The notes below the pieces were generated by a model. It saw only the letters and a program-made list of their open reading frames with translations. It was not told where the DNA came from and did no database searches. A DNA stretch of 64,000 nt, from the NCBI GenBank assembly GCA_938005465.1, contig CALLNU010000006.1:1-64000 (forward strand), given 5' to 3'. Both the position numbers and the translations under genes were made by a program. Positions within the stretch are counted from its first letter, which is position 1, and each line of letters opens with the position of its first letter. Source of the DNA: an uncultured Collinsella sp. GTDB lineage: Bacteria; Actinomycetota; Coriobacteriia; Coriobacteriales; Coriobacteriaceae. Positions 34,100-43,493 of the stretch are shown piece after piece.

Positions 34100-35199
34100 G
34101 CGGATGCGTCTCCCTTCTGGCCGAGGCCCTCGGCAATCAAATCGTGGAAGGTGGAAAGTGGCGTGCGGTCGATGCTGCAACGGCCAATGTCGTGCGGAAT
34201 TACCAGGTCGATGGTGTCGCCCGCGCGCTTTTTGTCGTGCAGCGCCTCGGCAAAGACGGCATCGGCATCTAGGTCGCAGCGGGTCTTGAGGCCGTGGCGG
34301 GCGCAGAGTTCCTCAATTCGATCGGGCAGCTCGGCATCGCATACGCCATGCAGGGCCGCGGCACGCGTTATGATGCCCATGCCGATCGACACGCAGTTGC
34401 CGTGGCCGAGCTCAAAGTGCTCGCAGGCCTCGACGGCGTGCCCGGCGCTGTGGCCAAAGTTAAGGAGCTTGCGCTGATTGGTTTCGCGCTCGTCGGCAAC
34501 GACCACGGCGCGCTTAATGTCGATATTGCGGGCGATGATGAGCGCCACACGGGCTACGTCGCGGTTCAGCAGCTCAAGCGTGAGCGGGGTCTTCTCCAGC
34601 TCGACGAAGAGCTCGGGGTCGGCGATCACGGCGTGCTTGATGACCTCGCCGCAGCCGTCGGCGAACTGCTCGGGCGTGAGGGTTGCCAGGCACCCCACGT
34701 CGGCGATGACCACGCTCGGCTGCCAAAAGGCGCCGGCCAGGTTCTTGCCGGCTGCCAGGTCGATGGCCGTCTTGCCGCCGACCGACGAATCCACCATGGC
34801 GAGCAGGCTTGTGGGAATCTGCACAAACTTGCAGCCGCGCATGTAGGTGGCGGCCACAAAGCCCGCCACGTCGCCCACGACGCCGCCGCCGAGCGCCACG
34901 ATCACGTCGGAGCGCGAAAGCTCGTGCTCTGCCACAAACTCCAAAATGGCAACGTAGGTCTCGGCACGCTTATGGGCCTCGCCGGCCTCGAAGGTGCAGA
35001 TGCTCACCTCGTAGCCTGCGGATTTTAGGCTCTGCTTAACGGGCATCTGGTAGAGCGGGCCCACGTTGGTGTCCGTCACGATGACGGCGCGCGATCCGCC
35101 AGCGGTGGCGCGGACGAGCGGGCCCGCCTGCTCCAGCAAAAACGTGCCCACATGCACCTGGTAGGGGCGTGCGGTGTCGATATCGATGGTTATCGCCAT
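34093..35199 (-). CDS. aroB: 3-dehydroquinate synthase
   Basis: Second shikimate step (DAHP to 3-dehydroquinate, NAD- and zinc-dependent). The protein has 368 residues. The dinucleotide-binding GGGVVGDVAGFVAATYMRG, the PTSLLAMVDSSVGGKTAID segment and the zinc-ligand regions GEVIKHAVI and LNFGHSAGHAVE are in family order. A C-terminal KKRAGDTIDLVIPHDIG motif is also typical. It overlaps aroA by seven bases and lies 36 bases downstream of tyrA on the minus strand. Confidence 0.95.
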   Translation of the reverse strand: MAITIDIDTARPYQVHVGTFLLEQAGPLVRATAGGSRAVIVTDTNVGPLYQMPVKQSLKSAGYEVSICTFEAGEAHKRAETYVAILEFVAEHELSRSDVIVALGGGVVGDVAGFVAATYMRGCKFVQIPTSLLAMVDSSVGGKTAIDLAAGKNLAGAFWQPSVVIADVGCLATLTPEQFADGCGEVIKHAVIADPELFVELEKTPLTLELLNRDVARVALIIARNIDIKRAVVVADERETNQRKLLNFGHSAGHAVEACEHFELGHGNCVSIGMGIITRAAALHGVCDAELPDRIEELCARHGLKTRCDLDADAVFAEALHDKKRAGDTIDLVIPHDIGRCSIDRTPLSTFHDLIAEGLGQKGDASAC

Positions 35200-35235
35200 A
35201 AGATTCGGTCCTTTCGACCTGGCGTGATGGGTGGT

Positions 35236-36150
35236 CTAGTGGGAGGCCTCGTCGTCGAGCGCGCGCTTGATGCGGTCGCCCTCGGCAAGGAGATTCTCCA
35301 GATAGCGCTGGTCGCGATCCTTAAGGGCGCGGCTGTAGGCGCCGAGCGATTCGATCAGATGGTCAATCTCGAAGGCGAGCGCATCGGCGTCGTCGATCAT
35401 GAGCTCGGACCACATCTGCGGATTGAGGTGCGCTACGCGGGTGAGGTCGCGGTAGCTGCCGGCCGAAAAGCCGTGGTGGACCTGAGCGGTCGGGCTCTTA
35501 ACATAGGCGTTGGAGACGACGTGCGCGAGCTGGCTCGTAAAGGCGATGACGCGGTCGTGCTCGGCGGCGCTCGTTACGCTGAACTTGCCAAAGCCTAAGG
35601 GGCGCACCATCTCGCGCACCTGGCCCAAAAGCTCCAGCTTAAGTGCGTCGTCCACTGCTGGCGGTACGAGCACGAGCGGTGCGTCCTGGAACAGGTCGGC
35701 GCGGGAATGCGCGTAGCCCGAGAACTGCGTGCCCGCCATGGGATGCGCGCCCACAAAGTAAAAACCGTGCTCGCGAGCAAGCTCAAAGGCGCGCTCGCAC
35801 ACGATACCCTTGACGCCCACGGTGTCGATCACCACGGGGCCCATGATGGCCTCGGTATCGGTGGCGTCGGCGAGTGCCTGGGCGTGCGCCTCGAGCCACT
35901 CGATGCAGGCCTCGGGGTAGCATGCCAGGACGATGATGTCGCATTCGCCGAGCGTCTCGTCGTTGAGCTCGCCGGCAACGGTGCCCATGCTGGCGGCCGT
36001 CATGACGTCGTCATCGGGGTCCCAGGCCAGCACGCGGACGCCCGCCTGCGCATAGCCGCGGGCAAAGCTGCCGCCGATGAGGCCCAGGCCCACGATGCCG
36101 GCGCACTTGGGGCCGCCCTGGTTAACGCGTGCGTTTCTCACCGTACCCAT
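35236..36150 (-). CDS. tyrA: Prephenate dehydrogenase
   Basis: Converts prephenate to 4-hydroxyphenylpyruvate for tyrosine. The 304-residue protein has an N-terminal Rossmann fold (AGIVGLGLIGGSFARGYAQ, then AWDPDDD at the end of the second strand, an acidic end that suggests NAD preference). GAHPMAGTQFSGYAHS contains the catalytic His. The all-helical second domain includes AFTSQLAHVVSNAYVK and the GSYRDLTRVA segment. There is no ACT domain, so feedback control would have to be direct or absent. It starts three bases after the DAHP synthase stop codon, in the same operon. Confidence 0.92.
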   Translation of the reverse strand: MGTVRNARVNQGGPKCAGIVGLGLIGGSFARGYAQAGVRVLAWDPDDDVMTAASMGTVAGELNDETLGECDIIVLACYPEACIEWLEAHAQALADATDTEAIMGPVVIDTVGVKGIVCERAFELAREHGFYFVGAHPMAGTQFSGYAHSRADLFQDAPLVLVPPAVDDALKLELLGQVREMVRPLGFGKFSVTSAAEHDRVIAFTSQLAHVVSNAYVKSPTAQVHHGFSAGSYRDLTRVAHLNPQMWSELMIDDADALAFEIDHLIESLGAYSRALKDRDQRYLENLLAEGDRIKRALDDEASH

Positions 36151-36153
36151 GGG

Positions 36154-37179
36154 CTACTCCTGAACGGTCTCTTGGCAGACGACCTCGCGGATGGCGCGGA
36201 TGCGGCGCATGGTGTCGTCGAACTGGTCGGGGGTGAGGGCCTGAGCACCGTCGGACCAAGCGTGGCTCGGGTCGTCGTGGACCTCGATCTCCAGACCGTT
36301 GGCGCCGCAGGCGGTCGCGGCGAGCGCCATGGGCTCGACATAGCGGGTGTAGCCGGTGGCGTGGCTGGGGTCGGCGACGACGGGCAGGTGCGACAGGTGG
36401 TGCAGCACCGGCACGGCGTTGAGGTCGAAGGTGTTGCGAGTGCGGGTCTCGAAGGTGCGGATGCCGCGCTCGCACAGGATGACGTTGTCGTTGCCCTCGC
36501 TCATGATGTACTCGGCTGCCATAAGCAGCTCGTCGACGGTGCCGGACATGCCGCGCTTGAGCAGGATCGGGGTCTGGGTCTTGCCGACCTCCTTGAGCAG
36601 GGGGAAGTTCTGGGCGTTGCGAGCGCCGATCTGCATGACGTCGATCTTCTTGTCGAGGAAGACCTGTACGTCGCGCGGGTCCATGATCTCGGTGACGATC
36701 GGCATGTCGAGCTCGGCGGATGCCTCGCACAGCAGGTCCAGGCCGGCGGGACCCATGCCCTGGTAGGCGTAGGGGGAGGTGCGGGGCTTGTAGGCGCCGC
36801 CGCGCAGCATCGTGGCGCCGGCGGCCTTCACGCGGCGGGCGATGCGGATGAGGTTCTCGCCTTCGACGGAGCAGGGGCCGGCGATGACCTGGAACTGGTC
36901 GCCGCCGATCTTGACGCCGTGGCCGCAGTCGATGACGGAGTCCTCGGGGTGGAACTTGCGGTTGGCGCGCTTGAACGGCTCGGAGACGCGCTGCACGCGC
37001 TCGACGACGTCCATGGACTCGAGCAGGAACGGGTCGATCTTGGTCGTGTCGCCCACCAGGCCGATGATGGTCTCGTTCTCGCCGCGTGAGACGTCGGTCT
37101 TGAGTCCTTTTTTCTCGATCCAGCTGACAATGTGGCTTACGGCCTCGTCGCTGGCGCTCTGTTTTAAAATTGCAATCAT
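36154..37179 (-). CDS. aroF: 3-deoxy-7-phosphoheptulonate synthase with N-terminal ferredoxin-like domain
   Basis: First shikimate step (PEP + erythrose-4-phosphate to DAHP). The 341-residue protein belongs to the type I-beta group. Residues 1-70 (MIAILKQSASDEAVSHIV) form the ferredoxin-like regulatory domain, as in the Thermotoga enzyme, where tyrosine inhibits. The barrel follows: VIAGPCSVEG, LRGGAYKPRTSPYAYQG, QIGARNAQNFPLL, LKRGM and VVADPSHATGY. The ATG at 37179 is supported by this N-terminus; the open frame beyond it is not. It heads the minus-strand aro cluster, so its promoter must lie between 37180 and the tRNA at 37383. Symbol given by convention; paralogue naming varies. Confidence 0.93.
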   Translation of the reverse strand: MIAILKQSASDEAVSHIVSWIEKKGLKTDVSRGENETIIGLVGDTTKIDPFLLESMDVVERVQRVSEPFKRANRKFHPEDSVIDCGHGVKIGGDQFQVIAGPCSVEGENLIRIARRVKAAGATMLRGGAYKPRTSPYAYQGMGPAGLDLLCEASAELDMPIVTEIMDPRDVQVFLDKKIDVMQIGARNAQNFPLLKEVGKTQTPILLKRGMSGTVDELLMAAEYIMSEGNDNVILCERGIRTFETRTRNTFDLNAVPVLHHLSHLPVVADPSHATGYTRYVEPMALAATACGANGLEIEVHDDPSHAWSDGAQALTPDQFDDTMRRIRAIREVVCQETVQE

Positions 37180-37382
37180 GGTGTGCCTCTCACCTCGATG
37201 GATAGCCCTTGCAAAAACGGCCCGCATCGCGAGCCGTATTATATGGTGCATGAAAGTTTATACTATCTGACTCGCTTTTACCGCCTAAAGCGCGCCGTCG
37301 CGGCGCGTCTCCCACGTAATTGCAAAGCTTTTTCTATTCTTTTGTTAGCCGGTGGCGCACTTGGGTATAATGCCAATCGTTC

Positions 37383-37459
37383 GCCCTATTAGCTCAGGGG
37401 ATTAGAGCGTCTGCCTCCGGAGCAGAAGGCCGTTGGTTCGAATCCAACATGGGGCACCA
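37383..37459 (+). tRNA. tRNA-Arg (anticodon CCG), CCA encoded
   Basis: Acceptor arms GCCCTAT and ATGGGGC pair with one G-T wobble. The D arm is GCTC-AGGGGATT-AGAGC, the anticodon stem-loop TCTGC-CTCCGGA-GCAGA gives CCG, and the T loop is TTCGAAT. The 3' CCA is encoded. It reads CGG codons. Confidence 0.95.
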
Positions 37460-37470
37460 TCGAACGTAAG

Positions 37471-37505
37471 ACCGTCCGAACCTCGCATGGTCCGGGCGGT
37501 TTTTC
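37471..37505 (+). terminator. Terminator of tRNA-Arg(CCG)
   Basis: ACCGTCCGAACC pairs with GGTCCGGGCGGT (two wobble pairs) and is followed by five Ts. Confidence 0.8.
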
Positions 37506-37520
37506 TTATACCGACGCGAC

Positions 37521-40259
37521 GTGATGGGACGTGGTATGGCAGCAACGGATATCGAGCGCGGACTCTCGACCGCCGAGGTCGAGGAGCGCATCGCCGCCGG
37601 TAAGATCAACCGCAACATGGAGCTCAAGACCAAGTCGGTCAAAGAGCTCATCATCGAGAACCTCTGCACGCTGTTCAATTTGATCAACGTGATCTTGGCG
37701 TTCCTGGTCATTTTGACCGGTTCGTTTAAGAATCTGACGTTCCTGTTCGTGGTGTTCCTCAATACCGCCATTGGCGTCATTCAGTCCATGCGTTCCAAGA
37801 AGATGGTTGATAAGCTCACGCTGCTGACCTCCAAGAAGGCCATCGCGGTGCGCGACGGCGTCGAGGTGGAGCTCGACCTGGATCAGATCGTGCTCGACGA
37901 CATCATCCGCCTGGGGCGCGGCGACCAGATTCCCGCTGACGCCGTGGTGGTTTCGGGCGAGGCGCTCGTGAACGAGAGCCTGCTGACGGGCGAGAGCGAC
38001 CTTATCAAGAAACAGCCCGGTTCCGAGCTCATGAGCGGCAGCTTTATCGACTCGGGTCTGCTGCGCGCCCGCGTGATCCATGTCGGCGCCGACAACTACG
38101 TGGCCAAAATTAATAACGAGGCCAAGTACGTCAAAAAGGTCAATTCCGAGATCATGAACGCGCTTAACGCCATCGTGCGCTTTGCGAGCATCATCATGAT
38201 CCCGCTCGGTTTGGCGTTGTTTGCCTCGAGTGTGAGCGAGCTGTGGGATGCCGCGGGAACCCCGGGCGATAGCGCGCTTTCGTGGTGCTTCTCCGAGCTG
38301 TTGGCTGGTCATGTGCCTTCGTCGGCGCTGCTGTCCACGGTGGGCGCCCTGCTGGGCATGATCCCGCAAGGCCTGGTGCTGCTGACCTCGTCGGTGCTCG
38401 CCATCGCTACGGTGCGCTTGGCCCGCCGCAAGGTGCTGGCACAGCAGCTCTACTGCATCGAGACGCTCGCTCGCGTCGACGTGCTGTGCCTGGACAAGAC
38501 GGGCACCATCACGTCGGGCCGCATGGAGGTCGAGGGCACGTATCCGCTGCCGGTTGAGGGCGTGAGCCTAGGCGCCGGCCCGGACGAGGCGGCCGTTCCC
38601 GTCGATACCACGGTGCTCGATTTTGCGCTGGCTAACGTGGCACGTGCGACTTCGGCCGATGCCAACGAGACCTGCCAGGCGCTGCTCAACTATTACGCCG
38701 ATCGCCCGGTCGAGGTGTCTGAACCGCTGTCGGTCATTCCGTTCTCGTCGTCAAAAAAATGGAGTGGCGCTTCGTTTGCGCAGGGCTCCTATGTGATGGG
38801 CGCCGCGCAGTTTGTGCTTTCGGAGCGTGTGTTTTCGCAGGTCGAGAACCGTGTCGCCGAGCTTGCCGATACCTGCCGCGTGCTCGTGGTGGCGCGCGTG
38901 GACGGCTTTACGCCCGATGGCGATATGGTGGGAGAGGCCGAGCCCGTGGGCTTTGTGACCATCCGCGACGAGATTCGTACCTCGGCGGCCGAGACCATCG
39001 GCTACTTTAACGAGCAGGGCGTGACCCTCAACGTGATCAGTGGCGACGACCCGCGTACGGTGTCGTCGATCGCGCGCGTGGTGGGCGTGCCGGGGGCGGA
39101 CGCTTATGTGGACGCCACGACGCTCGATACGCCGGCCAAGCTCGATGCCGCAGTGGACCGCTACCATGTCTTTGGTCGTGTGACCCCGCAGCAGAAGCGC
39201 GAGCTCGTGCAGGCGCTCAAGCGCCGCGAGCACACCGTGGCCATGACGGGCGACGGCGTCAACGACGTGCTGGCTCTCAAGGAGGCCGACTGCTCCGTCG
39301 CCATGGCGGCCGGCTCCGATGCCGCGCGCAACGTGGCCGAGATCGTACTCGTCGACAACGACTTTGCCTCGATGCCCGCCGTGGTGGCCGAGGGTCGTCG
39401 CTCCATCAACAACCTGCAGCGTTCGGCCTCGCTGTTCCTGACCAAGACGCTGTTCTCGATGGGTCTGGCGGCGCTGTGCATCGCGCTGCCGCCGTACCCC
39501 TTCGAGCCCATCCAGATGACGCTCATCAACTTCTTCTGCATCGGCGCGCCGGGCTTTGTGTTGGGCCTTGAGCCCAACAATGCTCGCGTGAAGGGTGCGT
39601 TTTTGACCAACGTACTCAAGCGTGCACTGCCGACGTCGATTGCGGTCATTTTGGCTGCGGCGCTCGATATCTTTGTGGCGCGCGTGTTTGGCTTTAGCCA
39701 GCTCACGCTGTCTACGATGTGCCTGCTTACGTCGTGCGCGGCGAGCGTCAGCCTAATCTGGCGCATCTCGCAGCCTCTCACGCCCTTACGTGTGGTGCTC
39801 TTTGTGTTTGTAGTCGCCGGCATCCTGGTGGGCGTTATCGGATTCCCGGAGCTGCTGTCTATTGCCAACCTGTCGATGGGCCAGATGGTTATCTTGGCTG
39901 TCATCGTGGTCTTTACCTGCTCGGTGCTCTTTAAGCTCGCCACGATGATGGATTCGCTCAAGCCGCGTCGTCGTCATGCCGCAACTGGTTTTGGCCGCGG
40001 TGTGCGCGTCCGCCTGGGTCGCGGTGGCGGCAAGGTGAGCTCGACGGGTTCGACGGCCGAGCGTTTTGCCAAGCGCTTCGCCGCCGACATGGCGCAGCGC
40101 CGCGAAGATCGCACCGTTCGCGAGGCCGAGGCCCGCGCGCTCGAGGGCGTGGCCCAGGCCCAGCCCAAGAAAAAGAGGAGTGCCGGAGCCAAGCGCTCCC
40201 GCGTGACGAAGTCCGCCCAAGGCATCAAAGTCTCGATGCCAAGCAAAAAGAAGAAGTAG
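37521..40259 (+). CDS. P-type (E1-E2) cation-transporting ATPase with basic C-terminal tail
   Basis: A 912-residue membrane pump. The actuator domain has LLTGESD; the phosphorylation motif is LDKTGTITSG (D325), followed by the nucleotide domain and the hinge MTGDGVNDVLALKEADC. Two helices precede the actuator, two follow it and about six lie at the end. The ion is not obvious: the fourth helix reads GALLGMIPQGLVLLTSSV, closer to the calcium/CtpE-like group than to heavy-metal pumps, and there is no CXXC metal domain. Residues from about 814 form a strongly basic Ala/Arg/Lys-rich tail ending in KKKK, which is unusual. Start is GTG 37521, ATG 37524 or ATG 37536; none has a strong ribosome site. 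Confidence 0.85.
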   Translation: MMGRGMAATDIERGLSTAEVEERIAAGKINRNMELKTKSVKELIIENLCTLFNLINVILAFLVILTGSFKNLTFLFVVFLNTAIGVIQSMRSKKMVDKLTLLTSKKAIAVRDGVEVELDLDQIVLDDIIRLGRGDQIPADAVVVSGEALVNESLLTGESDLIKKQPGSELMSGSFIDSGLLRARVIHVGADNYVAKINNEAKYVKKVNSEIMNALNAIVRFASIIMIPLGLALFASSVSELWDAAGTPGDSALSWCFSELLAGHVPSSALLSTVGALLGMIPQGLVLLTSSVLAIATVRLARRKVLAQQLYCIETLARVDVLCLDKTGTITSGRMEVEGTYPLPVEGVSLGAGPDEAAVPVDTTVLDFALANVARATSADANETCQALLNYYADRPVEVSEPLSVIPFSSSKKWSGASFAQGSYVMGAAQFVLSERVFSQVENRVAELADTCRVLVVARVDGFTPDGDMVGEAEPVGFVTIRDEIRTSAAETIGYFNEQGVTLNVISGDDPRTVSSIARVVGVPGADAYVDATTLDTPAKLDAAVDRYHVFGRVTPQQKRELVQALKRREHTVAMTGDGVNDVLALKEADCSVAMAAGSDAARNVAEIVLVDNDFASMPAVVAEGRRSINNLQRSASLFLTKTLFSMGLAALCIALPPYPFEPIQMTLINFFCIGAPGFVLGLEPNNARVKGAFLTNVLKRALPTSIAVILAAALDIFVARVFGFSQLTLSTMCLLTSCAASVSLIWRISQPLTPLRVVLFVFVVAGILVGVIGFPELLSIANLSMGQMVILAVIVVFTCSVLFKLATMMDSLKPRRRHAATGFGRGVRVRLGRGGGKVSSTGSTAERFAKRFAADMAQRREDRTVREAEARALEGVAQAQPKKKRSAGAKRSRVTKSAQGIKVSMPSKKKK

Positions 40260-40362
40260 CTACGCGCCCTGGCGATGTTGAATTGGTGCCTTGTTCCTGT
40301 GGGGCCGTGGCGATGTTATGCTCTAACCTCGATTGTTTGAATTGCTTCGAAAAGAGGATGCC

Positions 40363-41505
40363 GTGATCTGCCCGCATTGCCTTAAGACTATCGAGGACGG
40401 CGCCTCGTTCTGCCCCTACTGCAACGCCTATGTGGGTCCGGGCGATGGTCCCGAGCACACCGAGTTCGTGTTCTGTGAGGGTTGCGGTGCCCGTCTTTCT
40501 CCGCATGATCGTACGTGCCCCAAATGCGGACGCCCCGCTCCGGGTATCCTCTCTGAGGACGCGGCCGCATCCGACCTGGCAGCGGGCCGCACGGCGGGCT
40601 TTCCGCGCCTAACGCAAGAGCAGATCGATACCGAGGTGCCTCATGCGCCGGCCTCTGCCGCTGCGGTGCTTTCGGACGCCGCCGATCCTAACGAGACCTG
40701 CGTGCTGCCGGCTTTCGATAAGGATTTCGGTATTCCCAAGGTCGATATTCCCACGCCGGTTTCCCTGCACGACGATCCTCGAAAACCCAAGCGCAAGGTG
40801 CACCCCGACGAGGACGCCTATCACAAGCACAAGCGTCATATCCCCAAGTCGCTCGTCGTCATCGCGGTTCTTGCCGTCGTTTGCGGCGGTGCCTATTGGT
40901 TCGTGACGGCCGATCCCATGGGCGTTATGCCCGGCTTCTATGACCAGTTTGGCCAGGCCGCGCAGACGACCTTCCCTACGCGCCAAAAGGGCGAGGCGAC
41001 TGAGGACGATACCAAGCAAGACGATTCTGCCGAGGTGGTCCAGGAAGAAACCGTGCTCACCGATGATCAGCTCTATACCAGGCTCGACGGTCTGTATCAG
41101 GCCATCGTGTCCTACGGTGACGAGGACCAGATCGGCGAGGTCATCGATTCCTTTAACAACGGTTATCTCCGAACGCCGCTGTCCACCCGTCAGGAGCTGT
41201 CGCAGAGTGCCTATGCCCTGCGCGACCAGATTAAAAAGACGCAAGATGAGCTCAACAACCTTAAGTATCAGGACGATACGGTCTATGCGGACGACATCGC
41301 CCACTTAAAGCAGCTTGCCGAGTGGATGTATGAGCGCGTCGACGTGATTTGCCAGAGCTGGGACATCTCGCTTGCCATTCCCGATGGCGAGTCGATGAGT
41401 TCCCACCAAAGCGAGATCCTGGCGCCCATCGCGCAGAGTGGCAACAGCGCGCTGAACCAGTACGACGCCAATGTGGGTTCCTGGAAGCCGCAGCAGCGTT
41501 CCTAA
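40363..41505 (+). CDS. Zinc-ribbon membrane protein of unknown function
   Basis: A 380-residue protein with two N-terminal zinc ribbons: CPHCLKTIEDGASFCPYC at residues 3-20 and CEGCGARLSPHDRTCPKCG a little later. A Pro/Asp-rich linker and a basic KHKRHIPK stretch precede one membrane helix (SLVVIAVLAVVCGGAYWFV). The C-terminal 180 residues are predicted outside the membrane and mostly helical, with no family I recognise. GTG at 40363 is preferred (AGAGGA upstream and the ribbon begins at once); a TTG at 40333 adds ten residues. Proteins with this layout are common in Actinobacteria near stress or wall genes, but no role can be assigned. Confidence 0.75.
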   Translation: MICPHCLKTIEDGASFCPYCNAYVGPGDGPEHTEFVFCEGCGARLSPHDRTCPKCGRPAPGILSEDAAASDLAAGRTAGFPRLTQEQIDTEVPHAPASAAAVLSDAADPNETCVLPAFDKDFGIPKVDIPTPVSLHDDPRKPKRKVHPDEDAYHKHKRHIPKSLVVIAVLAVVCGGAYWFVTADPMGVMPGFYDQFGQAAQTTFPTRQKGEATEDDTKQDDSAEVVQEETVLTDDQLYTRLDGLYQAIVSYGDEDQIGEVIDSFNNGYLRTPLSTRQELSQSAYALRDQIKKTQDELNNLKYQDDTVYADDIAHLKQLAEWMYERVDVICQSWDISLAIPDGESMSSHQSEILAPIAQSGNSALNQYDANVGSWKPQQRS

Positions 41506-41543
41506 AATTAGTTCGCCATAGTCGGCATAACCTACGTGCGCAA

Positions 41544-41573
41544 TTGATGTAAGCGCATGCTTATTGCTACAAT
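41544..41573 (+). promoter_or_regulatory. Candidate sigma-70 type promoter for the cyclophilin gene
   Basis: TTGATG at 41544-41549 and TACAAT at 41568-41573 are separated by 18 bases, about 40 bases before the ATG. Confidence 0.5.
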
Positions 41574-41612
41574 TCGTACAAATATGCTTTAAACGCACGA
41601 GGAAGGAACCAC

Positions 41613-42155
41613 ATGTTTGGTTTTAAGAAAGAGCTCTACACGCCTGAGTATCAGCTTGCCGGCGACGAGTGCGCCGTTATCGAGACGTCGAAGGGTACCA
41701 TCAAGGTCAAGTTTGACGGCGAGGGCGCTCCCATTCATGTCGCGAACTTCTGCGAGCTTTCCACGATGGGTTTCTATGATGGCCTTAAGTTCCATCGCTA
41801 TGTGCCCGGCTTTGTCATTCAGGGCGGCGACCCCAATACCCGCGATATGTCCGGCGCCGACGTCGCTGCCGGTCTTGAGGGCCCCGACGGCATGCCCGGT
41901 ACCGGTGGCCCCGGCTACTGCATCAAGGGCGAGTTTGCCACCAATCCGCGCAACAGCCATGTCGATGGCGCCCTTGCCATGGCACGCTCCATGGATCCCG
42001 ATTCCGCGGGTTCGCAGTTCTACTTCTGCTTGGGTGCCCAGCATAACCTCGATTCCGGTTACACCGTCTTTGGTACCACGGTCGAGGGTCTCGATGTGAT
42101 TTCGCAGCTGCGTGCCGGCGACGAGATCGTCCATGTCGAGATCGTTCACGAGTAA
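41613..42155 (+). CDS. Cyclophilin-type peptidyl-prolyl cis-trans isomerase
   Basis: A 180-residue soluble enzyme that assists protein folding. After a short N-terminal extension the cyclophilin fold begins with AVIETSKGTIKVKFDGEGAP. The active-site FHRYVPGFVIQGGDP holds the catalytic Arg equivalent, and GSQFYFCLG and YTVFGTTVEGLDVI follow in order. No signal peptide is present, so it is likely cytoplasmic. AGGAAGGAA precedes the ATG at 41613. A TPR protein gene follows 11 bases later. Confidence 0.93.
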   Translation: MFGFKKELYTPEYQLAGDECAVIETSKGTIKVKFDGEGAPIHVANFCELSTMGFYDGLKFHRYVPGFVIQGGDPNTRDMSGADVAAGLEGPDGMPGTGGPGYCIKGEFATNPRNSHVDGALAMARSMDPDSAGSQFYFCLGAQHNLDSGYTVFGTTVEGLDVISQLRAGDEIVHVEIVHE

Positions 42156-42166
42156 AGGGGATTTCC

Positions 42167-43471
42167 TTGAATAGCCAGCTGATCCAACAGGGCCGTTCCG
42201 CTTACCGCGCGGGTGATTTTTCCGCTGCAGCCCAGATGCTTGGGGCGGCAAAAACTCCCGATGAGATTATGGGCGAGGCCGATCACCTTCGTGGCAACGC
42301 CTTGATGCACCTGGGCATGTATGCCGAGGCCGCCGAGGCCTATGCCGCCGCCCTCAACGACGGCACCTATGGCAAGCGCGGCGCGCTGCTCACCAACCGC
42401 GGCAAGGCACTCGCCGCCGTGGGCGACTACACGACGGCCGCTCAGGCGTTCTCTGCCGCTACGCAGGACGCTTCTTATGCCACGCCGTTCAAGGCCTATC
42501 TGGGCCTGGGTAACGCGCTGTTCCAGTCGGGCGACTATGCCAACGCGGGTACTGCTTTCCGTCAGGCTGCCATCGACGGCGCCAATCCGGCTCCTGCCGC
42601 CGCACTCGGCGAGCTCGGTCGTTGCTTCATTAAGCTCGGCCGTCCGGCGGATGCCGTGGAGACCTACCGCACGGCTATCGACTTTGCCGGCCCCCGCGAC
42701 GACACGCGTGCGCTCAACGCCGGCATGGGTCAGGCACTTTCTGCCGCCGGCCGCCCCTCCGACGCACTCGACGCCTTTAACGCCGCTACTGCCGATGGCA
42801 TCTACCAGCTCACCTCCGAGCAGGCCGATGAGCTTGCCCGCGTGCATGATTCGCTTGCCGCACTGTCTGCCCAGACGGCTATGGCCACGGCTCCGGCGCC
42901 CGCGATGGACGCTCCTGCCGTCGATCCGCTCGATCCTACGGGCGCGACCGGTCAGTTTATGCCCGATCCCTCGGACACCGGCTTCTTTACGCTGTCCGAG
43001 TCCGAGATGGTCCAGCAGGACCGTCAGGATCGTAAGCAGGCCAAGGTCCGTCGTCGCCACCGCCACACGGGTCTCAAAGTCTTCATCGTGCTGCTTCTGC
43101 TCATTTTGATCGCCGTGGGCGGTCTGGGCTTTGCCTACACGCGCGGCTTTGGTTTCCCGTCCCAGGAGTCTGTCGTTTCCGATCTGTTCCAGGCTGCCGG
43201 CGACGGTGACACGGCAAAGGCCGAGTCTTGCCTGGCCTCGAGCCTGTCCGAGGACGCTAAGTCGATGATCATCTCCTCGATTCCGCAGGGTGCCACTGTG
43301 TCCGTCGAAGGCATGGATCAGTCCATGACCGAGACGACCGCCAAGGTGAAGGCATCGCTGTCCAAGGGCGGCGAGCAGGAGTACACCGTCAAATTCGTGC
43401 GCTCCGACAACCATATCGGCTGGGCCGTTTCCTCGCTCGATATGGATTTCTCGGCTGCTGACAACCAGTAG
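42167..43471 (+). CDS. TPR-repeat protein with membrane anchor and C-terminal extracellular domain
   Basis: A 434-residue protein from a TTG start with AAAGGGG upstream. Residues 1-230 are tetratricopeptide-like helix pairs (GRSAYRAGDFSAAAQML, LGNALFQSGDYANAGTAFR, LGRCFIKLGRPADAVETYR), normally used for protein contacts. A Pro/Ala linker and a basic RRRHRHTGLK segment precede one membrane helix (IVLLLLILIAVGGLGFAYT). About 110 residues outside the membrane resemble DUF4878-like modules (SVVSDLFQAAGDGDTAKAESC). The topology places the repeats in the cytoplasm. It lies upstream of mreB but is separated from it by a hairpin and a promoter-sized gap. Confidence 0.78.
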   Translation: MNSQLIQQGRSAYRAGDFSAAAQMLGAAKTPDEIMGEADHLRGNALMHLGMYAEAAEAYAAALNDGTYGKRGALLTNRGKALAAVGDYTTAAQAFSAATQDASYATPFKAYLGLGNALFQSGDYANAGTAFRQAAIDGANPAPAAALGELGRCFIKLGRPADAVETYRTAIDFAGPRDDTRALNAGMGQALSAAGRPSDALDAFNAATADGIYQLTSEQADELARVHDSLAALSAQTAMATAPAPAMDAPAVDPLDPTGATGQFMPDPSDTGFFTLSESEMVQQDRQDRKQAKVRRRHRHTGLKVFIVLLLLILIAVGGLGFAYTRGFGFPSQESVVSDLFQAAGDGDTAKAESCLASSLSEDAKSMIISSIPQGATVSVEGMDQSMTETTAKVKASLSKGGEQEYTVKFVRSDNHIGWAVSSLDMDFSAADNQ

Positions 43472-43493
43472 TGACCTTATGGGATTTAGCTTT

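Noticed and set aside
30080..37089. Long plus-strand open frames opposite the aro genes (for example 30080-31363, 32504-34096, 35707-37089)
   Set aside because: The minus-strand products are unmistakable pathway enzymes; the opposite frames are compositional shadows.
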